Positions 1 to 8,300 of a DNA stretch of 64,000 nucleotides are shown here, piece after piece; position 1 is the stretch's first letter, and each line of letters starts with the position of its first letter. Location: contig CBDBPL010000007.1 of assembly GCA_965208685.1 (NCBI GenBank), positions 62,001-126,000 of the forward strand, in the 5' to 3' direction. This DNA comes from JAJEFO01 sp965208685 (GTDB lineage: Bacteria > Pseudomonadota > Alphaproteobacteria > Rhodobacterales > Rhodobacteraceae). The position numbers were made by a program, and so were the translations under genes. The notes below the pieces were generated by a model. It did not search any database. It was not told the DNA's origin and saw only the letters and a program-made list of their open reading frames with translations.

Positions 1-1132
1 TCACCCCGATTGGCGGTGTCAGGAACCCGAGTTCGCAGGTCATGACGGTGAATATGCCGAACAGGATCGGATCCACGCCCAGGCTTGTGACCAGCGGAAG
101 AAAGACCGCCGTGAAGATGATGATCTGCGGGATGCTCTCCAGCCACATGCCGACCAGGATGTAGAACACGCCGATCAGGAGCAGCACCAGCCAGGGATGC
201 GCTGTCAACTCCTCGAACAGGGCGAGGATGGATTGCGGAATGTCGTAGAGCGTGACCAGCTGCCCGAATGCCTTGGTGGAGCCAAGAATGAACAGCACCG
301 TGCCGATCACGATGGCGGTGAACCTGAAAGCTTCAAACACCTTCCTGAGTGTCAGGCCTCCGTAAACGAACAGGCCGACGAACAAGCCGTAGAACACTGC
401 CACGCCAGCCGCCTCGGACGGAGTGAAGATGCCGGTATAGATTCCGCCAAGAATCAGGACAGGCGCAAACACCGCCCATTTCCCGTCCCAAAACGCCTCG
501 AGAAGCGGCCGCCACCTGAATGCCTCGCCGACGCCGCCATAGCCGTTGCGCACCGCAACGATGAACGTGACCAGCATCAGCAGCAGACCGAGGGCGATCC
601 CGGGGAGAATGCCTGCGAGAAACAGGCGAGGAATGGATTCATCCGATACCAGCGCGTAGATGATCAGCAGGTTGCTCGGAGGGATCATGCTGCCAAGCGC
701 ACCGGCCGCCGCGGCAATGGCGCCAGCGAACCTCGGCTTGTAGCTTTCCTTGATCATTGCCGGAATCGTGATCGATCCGATTGCAGCCGTCGTTGCCGGA
801 CCGGACCCCGACAGCGCGGCGAAAAACATGCAGGCGACCACGGTCACGAGACCCAGCCCGCCCTTGTAGGCACCGACAAGCCTGTGGGCGATGGCGACCA
901 GCTTTTCCGACATGCCGCCATGTTCCATCAGCTGCCCCGCCAGCACGAAGAGCGGTATCGTCACCAGGGGGAACGGTTCGAATGCCGTCCATGCGGACTG
1001 GGCCATCAAGGTAAGCGGAATGTCGGCGATCAGTATCCCGGCAACTGTCGCGATGCCGGCCGCAAAGGGGATCGGCACCCCGATGGCCATCGCGAAGACG
1101 AAGACTGCCGCCATGACCAGGGGGCCGTTCAC
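1..1132 (-). CDS. dctM: TRAP transporter large permease (DctM), cut by the window edge
   Basis: This is the large membrane subunit of a tripartite ATP-independent periplasmic (TRAP) transporter, which uses an ion gradient to move a substrate delivered by a periplasmic binding protein. The visible 377 codons are a chain of hydrophobic helices with family landmarks: a GSGPATTAAIG stretch, an IPPSN segment and an FTPSEA motif before later helices. The last codons lie beyond base 1. I place the start at GTG 1132-1130, because the dctQ stop overlaps it as GTGA, the usual coupling in these operons. It follows dctP and dctQ on the same strand. The substrate cannot be read from the sequence; the divergent LysR gene may sense it. 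Confidence 0.93.
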   Translation of the reverse strand, partial: MNGPLVMAAVFVFAMAIGVPIPFAAGIATVAGILIADIPLTLMAQSAWTAFEPFPLVTIPLFVLAGQLMEHGGMSEKLVAIAHRLVGAYKGGLGLVTVVACMFFAALSGSGPATTAAIGSITIPAMIKESYKPRFAGAIAAAAGALGSMIPPSNLLIIYALVSDESIPRLFLAGILPGIALGLLLMLVTFIVAVRNGYGGVGEAFRWRPLLEAFWDGKWAVFAPVLILGGIYTGIFTPSEAAGVAVFYGLFVGLFVYGGLTLRKVFEAFRFTAIVIGTVLFILGSTKAFGQLVTLYDIPQSILALFEELTAHPWLVLLLIGVFYILVGMWLESIPQIIIFTAVFLPLVTSLGVDPILFGIFTVMTCELGFLTPPIGV

Positions 1133-1611
1133 AGCGGCAGCCCCTTCCAGCCGGACCTGCCCCACCGCCAATAGACCTGCACCATCCGGAATGCCATCAG
1201 GACGAAGCCGGCCGGGATGAATATCTGGATCCATCTTTGCTCTATGCCGAGGCCAGGGGTGATGTAGGTCACTTCAAACAACAGCTGGGTAAACAGGATC
1301 GTCTGATGAACCATGAACCAGACGAAGCCGAACCACGCTGCGTCGGCGATGACTATGCAGACGATCTGCAAGGGTCGCGGCAGGGCGTTGACCAGCATCG
1401 TTATTCGTATGTGCGCCCGTTCGCGGACGGCCAGCGAAGCGCCGAGGTAGACGGCGAAAATCATGCCGAATACCGCAGTTTCCTCGGCCCAGGCGCTCGC
1501 TGACGTGAACACGAACCGCAGAATGACCTGGATCATCACGCTGCAAGCGACGACGGCCAGGCAGATCGTGCAAAGAACGTCTTCAAGGTACCTGTCGAGT
1601 ATGGAAAGCAA
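1129..1611 (-). CDS. dctQ: TRAP transporter small permease (DctQ)
   Basis: This is the small membrane subunit of the TRAP transporter. Four hydrophobic segments are visible, and the family motif of aromatic and acidic residues (WAEETA) follows the second. I prefer the TTG start at 1611, giving about 160 residues, because AAGGGGA sits six bases upstream. A GTG at 1635 would add eight residues but has poor spacing. The stop overlaps the GTG start of dctM by four bases. The gene is separated from dctP by 134 bases holding a strong hairpin, so it may be expressed at a lower level than the binding protein. Confidence 0.9.
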   Translation of the reverse strand: MLSILDRYLEDVLCTICLAVVACSVMIQVILRFVFTSASAWAEETAVFGMIFAVYLGASLAVRERAHIRITMLVNALPRPLQIVCIVIADAAWFGFVWFMVHQTILFTQLLFEVTYITPGLGIEQRWIQIFIPAGFVLMAFRMVQVYWRWGRSGWKGLPL

Positions 1612-1677
1612 GACCGTCCCCTTGCCGCAGACCACTCCGGTTCAACGTGCGGCTTCGCCGCTGATGTCACGTCAACA

Positions 1678-1728
1678 GGGCAGGAAGGGCTGTTTCAAGC
1701 CAAAATTCGGCTCCAGCCCAACCTGCCC
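1678..1728 (-). promoter_or_regulatory. Long RNA hairpin between dctP and dctQ
   Basis: Arms GGGCAGG (1678-1684) and CCTGCCC (1722-1728) pair perfectly. A symmetric AA/AA internal loop follows, then GGGCTG (1687-1692) pairs with CAGCCC (1714-1719), and AGCC (1698-1701) can pair with GGCT (1709-1712). No U-run follows on the minus strand, so it is not a classic terminator. Hairpins between a binding-protein gene and its permease genes often protect the 3' end of the abundant upstream message. That role is inferred here. Confidence 0.6.
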
Positions 1729-1745
1729 GTGGAGGACCTGACGGG

Positions 1746-2759
1746 TTATTCCGCCGCAGCCCGGATGGCAGCCAGCAGTTTCCTGAAGTCGTCGCCCTTT
1801 TCCGCCGCGTAGCGGTCCTGCACCCGCTGGCCCGCGGCGATGAAGTCGGACTTGTCGAAATCGGTTGTCTGCATGCCGCCCTGACCCTCGGTCGTGAGGA
1901 AAGCCCGGATCTCCGAGATCTGCCTGGACATTTCCTCCTTGTGGAAGACGCCCGCATCGAAGGCGGCCTTCAACACAGCCTCTCTCTGGGCATCGGTGAG
2001 CCTGTCCATGATACGCGGACTCGCGAACAGCGGCGACATGTAGGAGAAGTGCTCGAGCTGCGTGAAGTAAGGCATGATCTCGTAGAACTTCTGCGACTTG
2101 ATGAACGAGGTCCCGTTGTCCGCACCGTCAACCGTTCCCGTCTGGAGGGCGGTTGGCGTGTCAGCCCAGGCGAGCGGAATCGGCGCCGCCCCGAACTCCT
2201 TGAACGTGTCGATCATGACCTGGTTCTTCGGAACGCGAACCTTCAGTCCTTCCATGTCCGCCATGGTCTTGATCGGCTGGCGCGAATTGTAGAAGTCGCG
2301 GTCTCCGACAAAGCCGTAGGTCAGGAGATGCACCCTGGTCGCTGCCTTGAGCTGTTCGGCGAATTCCCGCCCGACGTCTCCCTCCAGGACACGGTAGGCG
2401 TGATCCTTGCTCTGGAAGATGTACGGCAGGACGAACGCGTCCATCAGCGGGAAGTGCGGTGACACGTTGTTGCCGGTGATGATGTACATGTCGACCGTGC
2501 CCAGCTGCATCGCCTTGAAGGCCTCGTCTTCCGTCAGGAGTTGCGCGCAGCAGCGCACTTTCACGTCGATGCTGCCGTCCGAATATTTCTCGGCCAGCTC
2601 CTCGAACTTGTCGGCCAGAACGGCGTAGCTGCTGGTGTTTGCCGCCGCGTAGCCAAGATTGATGGTCAGGTCGGCCGCACCCGCGGTTCCGCCGCCAAGG
2701 ATCAGTCCCGCCGCCATCACGGCTGTGGAGGCAAGCTTTTGAGCAAGATTCTTGAGCAT
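1746..2759 (-). CDS. dctP: TRAP transporter periplasmic substrate-binding protein (DctP)
   Basis: This 337-residue DctP-family receptor binds the substrate in the periplasm and hands it to DctQM. An N-terminal signal peptide ends near residue 28 (TAGA-AD). The conserved DctP core is present, including the GLKVR segment whose arginine normally contacts the ligand carboxylate, so an organic acid is the likely ligand. The ATG at 2759 follows GGGAGGAA with good spacing. It is the first gene of the dctP-dctQ-dctM operon and faces the LysR gene across about 104 bases of operator-like sequence. A CC pair lies in the mature region (near residue 70, RCCAQ). The exact substrate is unknown. Confidence 0.93.
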   Translation of the reverse strand: MLKNLAQKLASTAVMAAGLILGGGTAGAADLTINLGYAAANTSSYAVLADKFEELAEKYSDGSIDVKVRCCAQLLTEDEAFKAMQLGTVDMYIITGNNVSPHFPLMDAFVLPYIFQSKDHAYRVLEGDVGREFAEQLKAATRVHLLTYGFVGDRDFYNSRQPIKTMADMEGLKVRVPKNQVMIDTFKEFGAAPIPLAWADTPTALQTGTVDGADNGTSFIKSQKFYEIMPYFTQLEHFSYMSPLFASPRIMDRLTDAQREAVLKAAFDAGVFHKEEMSRQISEIRAFLTTEGQGGMQTTDFDKSDFIAAGQRVQDRYAAEKGDDFRKLLAAIRAAAE

Positions 2760-2814
2760 CCTATTCCTCCCGGTTGTGTGCAGGACGGAAACGTCGCACG
2801 TATTTCAATGCAAG

Positions 2815-2856
2815 TATAATATCAAATTTGGATTCTTTGATGCCGTTGTGATATCA
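2815..2856. promoter_or_regulatory. Candidate LysR operator between dctP and the regulator gene
   Basis: The AT-rich intergenic region carries a perfect inverted repeat, ATCAAA (2821-2826) and TTTGAT (2836-2841) with a nine-base spacer, close to the spacing of LysR boxes. A perfect 8-bp palindrome, TGATATCA, lies at 2849-2856. Both sit just upstream of the LysR start at 2864. A TATAAT string overlaps the left arm. Autoregulation and control of the divergent TRAP operon are inferred from this position. Confidence 0.5.
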
Positions 2857-2863
2857 TCATGTC

Positions 2864-3748
2864 GTGAATTTCGGCCTGAGACATATCCGGTACTTTGCGG
2901 CCGTCGCTGAAGAGCTGCATTTCCGCCGCGCCGCCGAACGGCTGAACGTGGCGCAGCCGGCATTGAGCCGCTCCGTCAAGCACCTGGAAGCCCAGCTCGG
3001 CGTTCAGCTTCTCGACCGCTCGAATCGACGTGTCCGGCTGACACACGCCGGCACGGTGTTCCTTTCCGGCTGCCAGGACGTGCTTCGTGCGATGGAGGGC
3101 GTGATTGCGCGCACGAACAAGGCGACGACCGGGGAACTCGGCCACCTGGTTGTCGGCTACACGGACTTCGCGATCTGCGGAGAGTTGCCCGCGATACTCC
3201 GGGACTTTCAGGTGCGGCACCCCGACATCACGATAGAGCCCGTGCATGGCTTCACGGCCGGTCAGCTGGAACGGCTCAAGACCGGAAAGCTTGATTTCGG
3301 CTTCGTGACAGGCCCCATCCACCAGTCGGAGTTCGCGAGCGTTACGGTTCAGGACGATCCGTTCGTCGCCGTGCTCTACGACAACCATCCCTTGGCCAGC
3401 AGGAACGGCGTTGACCTGGGCGAGCTTGCGGGAGAGCCGTTTGTGCTCGGCAATCCAAGCGGCTGGCAACACTTCAACGATCACCTGTTCAGCATTTGCC
3501 GTCACGCCGGATTTGCCCCGGAGGTCGCGCAGCACGCATTCAACTCGGAAGGAATATTCGGCCTGATAGCATGCGAAATGGGCATCACCATTCACACGAC
3601 ATGCGCGGAAAACATCTTGCGAAAGGGCCTCGTCCTCCAGCCCTTCACGGATCTCGACGCAACCTTGCCGACGATCGCTGCCTGGAGGAATTCGGAGGTC
3701 ACGTTGACGCAGCAACTGTTCGCGGAGTTCCTGGTTGATCGTGGCTGA
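2864..3748 (+). CDS. LysR-family transcriptional regulator
   Basis: This 294-residue protein has the LysR layout: an N-terminal winged helix (residues 1-60, with the typical FRRAAERLNVAQPALSRSVK helix-turn-helix and LGVQLLDR) and a periplasmic-binding-like effector domain from about residue 90. The start is GTG at 2864, since the LysR N-terminus NFGLRHIRYF follows at once. It lies divergently from dctPQM, the usual place for a LysR activator of a transport operon responding to the transported acid. The effector is unknown. Sequence downstream is transposon debris, so any further operon partner has been lost. Confidence 0.92.
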   Translation: MNFGLRHIRYFAAVAEELHFRRAAERLNVAQPALSRSVKHLEAQLGVQLLDRSNRRVRLTHAGTVFLSGCQDVLRAMEGVIARTNKATTGELGHLVVGYTDFAICGELPAILRDFQVRHPDITIEPVHGFTAGQLERLKTGKLDFGFVTGPIHQSEFASVTVQDDPFVAVLYDNHPLASRNGVDLGELAGEPFVLGNPSGWQHFNDHLFSICRHAGFAPEVAQHAFNSEGIFGLIACEMGITIHTTCAENILRKGLVLQPFTDLDATLPTIAAWRNSEVTLTQQLFAEFLVDRG

Positions 3749-3957
3749 TGGCCCGCGCGCCCGGTCGTTGCGCCAGGCTGCGGAATACATTCCTGAGGGT
3801 TCGGGCAGCCTTGCGCATCGCCGTGCAATTCGTTCGAGACGCGACCACGCGCCTTGTGCCGAATCGACGCCGGTCCGCCAAACCGGAACCGCTTCAGAAG
3901 TCGGTGAACCTGCCTGCGGCTCAATCCCGGCACATTCGCTGCGCTGACTGCTGTCAT
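3749..3957 (-). pseudogene. Transposase N-terminal fragment (ISNCY-like)
   Basis: Codons read from 3957 down to about 3829 give LSRRQVHRLLKRF followed by an IRHKARGR stretch, which I recognise as the helix-turn-helix and linker of ISNCY-type transposases. After SNE the reading frame is lost. A neighbouring minus frame carries AMRKAARTL, which may continue the domain after a frameshift. No catalytic domain follows because the LysR gene begins to overlap. I treat it as a dead fragment. The remaining bases up to 4193 show nothing recognisable. Confidence 0.5.
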
Positions 3958-4193
3958 CCGGCGGAAACGGGCAGGTTACGGCTCGCGAAACCGGCCGTAG
4001 CGTCCAGCTCGTGCCCGAACAGCGCACCGGGATGCACGAACTCGACGAGAAAGGACGTTTGCAGCGCAAGCGGGCAGGGCCTGGCCTTCTGCAGCGGACG
4101 TCGGGCACGCCGGCACGTCCTCCCCGGGGCTCTTGACATGCCGATCATGCATGTGCGGGCGGCTCCCCTCCCTGCGGATGACGTCACCCTGGC

Positions 4194-4706
4194 ATGAACG
4201 AGCTCCTTGCAGGGATCGCGGGCGGCCTCGGCCTATTCATCGTCGGGATGTGGATCCTCACCAAGAACCTGAAGGCGCTGGCCACCCGGCGGCTGCGAAG
4301 GGCTGCGGGGCGATGGGCCGGGAACACGTTCTCGACCCTTGCCTGGGGCACCCTGGCCGGCGCGATCACCCAGGGCATGACGGCGATAACCTTCATCGTG
4401 TTGAGCATCCTTCGCTTGGGGCTGGTCACGACCCGGGGCGCGCTCGCGCTGATCCTGGGCGGGGGCGTCGAGGTGCCCGCCCTCGTCGTGATCGTCACGT
4501 TCGACATCAAGGTCGTCTCGCTCTACGTCCTCGCCCTCGCCCCCGCCCTCGCCCTCGCCCGCGCGGCGGTCGCGAGCGACCGGCTGGCGAGGTTCAGGCC
4601 CGCGGCGCCGTCCTTCCTCGGGGAGGCCATGATCGTTCTCGGCCACGTGCTCGTGTCATGTTGCGGTCATTTCCATGTTGCGGTGGCCCCAAGAAGTCAG
4701 TTTTGA
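4194..4706 (+). pseudogene. Truncated Na/Pi-cotransporter family gene
   Basis: The first 150 or so residues match the first repeat of Na/Pi cotransporter (PF02690) proteins: GLGLFIVGMWILTKNLKA, then RRLRRAAGRW and a helix ending in ITQGMTAITFIVLSIL. The usual QSSSAT ion-binding motif is altered to QGMTAI. Full family members have over 500 residues; this frame stops at 170. The last 17 residues come from the inverted-repeat relic starting at 4656. The gene has therefore lost its second repeat and is unlikely to transport anything. Confidence 0.6.
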
Positions 4707-4737
4707 CAGCAGCATCCCCGGAATCTCCGCAACATGA
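4656..4737. mobile_element. 82-bp inverted-repeat relic inside the Na/Pi gene
   Basis: TCATGTTGCGG (4656-4666) and CCGCAACATGA (4727-4737) form a perfect 11-bp inverted repeat. The left side has a second direct copy, CATGTTGCGGT at 4674-4684, 17 bases after the first (4657-4667). Repeated terminal motifs of this kind are known from IS21-type element ends. No transposase lies between the arms, so this looks like the fused ends of an element that lost its centre. The family assignment is tentative. Confidence 0.5.
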
Positions 4738-5057
4738 CAATTTGGCAGCCGTCCGTATCCGATGACCGGATTCTCGGCGGCGACAAGCGTTTCCGATCGC
4801 GATCTCCGTCTCTCCGCCCTTCCTCTCCGGCCAGCCCGTGGTTGAACACGCGCCCGGATATCCACAGTGCCGTGACTACCCTGGATTGCACCGCGATCGT
4901 GACTTCTCCCGAGAGTCTGAACGCACGCGAGAACCGGTCATGGAGCGCGGAAACAGGCGTTTCGGGCAAGTGAGCGATCGCCGCACCGCAACAAGTCTTT
5001 TCTCCCTGTTCCCCCGTCACGGCATGAACCTGTCTTCCACAAGAGGGAGACACGATC
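4738..5057. other. Non-coding stretch upstream of the integrase fragment and relaxase
   Basis: I see no credible gene here on either strand. Frames that stay open show no recognisable family and biased composition. An origin of transfer would be expected near a relaxase gene, but I could not identify a known nic-site consensus or a convincing inverted repeat. Confidence 0.4.
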
Positions 5058-5180
5058 ATGTTCGAAAGACTCTTCACCTGCGGTTCCACCATCGAGTGGT
5101 GCCTGACCGGGCCACTCCTCGACGAGCGGCTTCGCTGGCTTGAGCATTGCATCGTGCCACGTCTCGCTTCGCCGTCTTGA
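5058..5180 (+). pseudogene. N-terminal fragment of a tyrosine recombinase (integrase)
   Basis: A GGGAG ribosome site precedes ATG 5058. The 40 codons begin MFERLFTCGSTIE and continue to LLDERLRWLEHC. This resembles the first residues of the tyrosine recombinases (MFE.LF..PS.... ..ERL.YL.HC) found in multi-recombinase transposons and integrase clusters. The frame stops at 5180 and no core-binding or catalytic domain with R-H-R-Y residues follows. It is the stub of an integrase gene cut by a rearrangement. Identification is from remembered family pattern over a short stretch. Confidence 0.45.
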
Positions 5181-5369
5181 GCTCGTCTCGCCAGTCCGAC
5201 GCCTGCTGTCGGCGACGTTGCGGACCCTGGTTTCATGGCCAGGACGCGCAGCGCCGCTGCCACAGGGATCCGGGAAGGAACGGCCGCCAACGTACAACGA
5301 ATGTCTTGGCATGCACGTATAAACAAAAAATGCTTTAAATTCGTACATTTCCCGATATGCTTGCGGAGA

Positions 5370-8300
5370 ATGGCCACGCACTACCACCAGTTCACATCTA
5401 TTTCCCGGTCGACCGGTGCCAGCGCCGTTAAGCGGGCGGCCTACCGCCACGCGACCCAGATGGCGATGGTCGGCAGATTGCTTGCGCCGTACGACGGCGC
5501 GAAGGCGGGCGAACTGAAGCACTCGGAGATCATGCTTCCCGGCGATGCCCCGACATGGGCGGCGCGGGCCTACGGCGACGCGGCGTTCCAGGCGGCGCTG
5601 AACGAGGTTCTGACCCATGCGGCACAGGGTCGGCTCCTCCTCGGCACAAACGAAACCGTCGCGCTGCAGGAAGTCGTCGGTGCCGAAGGCACCACCGTCG
5701 CGGGGACCGGCCTGCTACCGATGGACGTTGCGGAGCGAATGGCGTGGGCGCGGGTCTCCCAGTGTCTCTGGAACGACATCGAGCATGTCGAGGCGACAAC
5801 GAACAAGTTCCCGAAGCGGGCCATGCTCGCGCGAGAGCTCACGATAGCGCTGCCCAGGACACTCTCTGGCAAGGCGCAGATCGACCTTGTCCGCGGCTAC
5901 GTCCGTGAGGCCTACACGAGCCGCGGCACGGTGGTCGACTTCGTGATTCACGACAAGGACGACGGCAACCCCCACGCCCTCATGATGCTGCCGACACGAT
6001 TCCTTGACGTCGACGCCTGGGGCGGCAAGGACCGGCGGCTGACCCGTGGCAGTGCGGTCACCGAGGTGCGCAGGACCTGGGAACGGCACGCCAACATGAT
6101 CCTGGAGCGAGAGGGCCTGAGGGACCGGGTCGACATGCGCTCGCTCAGGGACCGGGGCATCATGCTCGAGCCCGAAAGCTACAACTGGCGACTGGCGAAA
6201 AACGTCGAGAAGGCAGGGGGAACGGCCACGGCAAAGCTGGCCTGCGACGAGCTCAGGAAGAAGAACCAGGCCTACCTCCGGGAGCGCCCGGAGCATGTCC
6301 TGACGGTGGTCCAGTCGCGGCGCGCGAGCTTCACGAAGGCGGAACTCCTGGGCGAGCTGGCGGCGCGGCTGGACGAGACTCCGGAGAACCTCGCGGCGGA
6401 GCTGGTGGCGGCGGTCTCGGGCTCGGCCGATCTGGTGCCGATGGGGGCGAAGGCGGTGGAGGGCGAGCCGCTCTACGTCACCCGCGCGAAGGCGGAGCAG
6501 GGCACCCGTCTGGCCGCCGATTCCGCGCGTCTCGTCGCTGCCCGGATGGACCCGGAACTGGTCTCGGCGGGCGACGCTTTCGAGAGCGGGGACGGACCGA
6601 TCCTCGTGGATGTCGGACCGATCGCCGTAGCCCGCGGACGGGAAGCCAAGGCGGCGGCAGCGAAAGCGCGACGCGAGCGGCGGCCGGCGCCCGCACCGGC
6701 GAAGGGACGCAAGCCCCTGATCTCGGTCGACGCCGTCCGGGCGGCGCTGCAGTCGCGCGCCGGTGACCTCTTCCGGGAGGCGTTCGGCCAGCCCGTCCGG
6801 CCCGGTGCGGCGGAATGGAGAGCCAAGGCGAACGAGGGTGTCGCGATGCAGATGCGCGGCGAGAAGCGCGGCCTCTGGCGGGACCACACGACCGGCGTCG
6901 GCGGCGACCTGTTCGACCTCGCGGCACGAGTTCTCTGCGGCCTCGATGGCGCGAGGCGCGACTTCCCGCGCGTTCTACGGGAAGCGGCCGGCTGGGCCGG
7001 CGTCGCCCCGGATCACGTGCCGGATCCGGACAGGATCGCGGCGCTTCGCAGGGAGCGGGAACGGGCGGCCGCCGGAGAGAAGGCGAGGGCCGCGGAGCGC
7101 CGCGCGACGCTCGTGCGCGGGATCGCAGCCAGGGCCGTCCCGGTCGCCGACACGCCCGCGGCGGCATACCTCGCGACCAGGGGCATTGGCGCATTGCCCC
7201 AGGAGGGCCTCGCGTACCTGCCGCCCGTTCCCGGCTTCGGTGTCCGGAACCCCGACGCCGCGTCGCTCGTGGTCTGGGCGCGGGATGCGGACGGCGTGAT
7301 CCAGGGCGGTCAGCGGATCCTGATGGACTCGGACGGGACGCCGCTTGACACGGACGTCCGCAAGCCCGCCTTCGGCACGATCTCCGGTGTTCCGGCTCGC
7401 TTTCCGGCGCGGGACGGGGAACTGGCGGAGGGGCCGCTCGTCATTGCGGAGGGGCCGGAATCCGCGCTCGCGGCCTGGGAGGCGACCGGCCTCGAGACCT
7501 GGGCCGTGTTCGGGGTCTCCGGCTTTGCCGCGGCGCCGGTCCCTGACGGTCGCGAGGTCATCCTCGCTCCGGACCGCGACGCCCCCGAAAGTCCCGCCGG
7601 ACGCGCCTTCAGGCAGGCCGTGGCCGAGCACCTGGGGCGGGGCAGGAACCTCAGGGTCGCGATGGCCCCGGAACCCTCGGGCAGCAAGAGCGACCTGAAC
7701 GACACGCTGCAGCGGGCGGGCCTCGGGGAGGTCAGGGGCGCGATTGACGCCGCGCGCCCGGTCCGGGCATGGCTGCCGGCGGAGCTGAACCAGGGCCAGC
7801 GCGAGGCGGCCGAGGCGATGCTGGGGCCGGATCGGCTGACGCTGGTGAAGGGGCACGCCGGGACGGGCAAGACGACGGCGCTCCGGGCCGTGGCGTCGGC
7901 CTGGCAGGCGAGGGGGGTCGAGGTGCTTGCCGGCGCGCCGTCCGGAAAGGCGACGCAGGAGCTTGCGCGGATAGAGGGCGCCCGGGCCGCAACGCTCTCG
8001 GCATGGGAATCGCGCTGGGAGCGTGGCGAGATTCCAAAGGTCCCCTTCGTCTTCCTGATGGACGAGGCCGGCATGGTCGGCGTCGAGCAGTGGGCCCGTG
8101 TCCAGTCGCGTGTCCTGGCGGCCGGCGGCAAGCTCGTGGCAATCGGCGATCCCGAGCAGCTGCGTCCCGTGGGCGACCTCTCGGGATGGGCTCCGGCCGA
8201 GTCCACGGTCCACGCGCTCCCCGTCATCGACCAGGTGCTACGGCAGAGGGACGAAGGCGACCGTGCGGCCGTCATGGCACTTGCGCGCGGCAGGAACGGG

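Noticed and set aside
4738..5369. Origin of transfer for the relaxase
   Set aside because: Expected by context, but I found no known nic consensus or convincing inverted repeat to support it.
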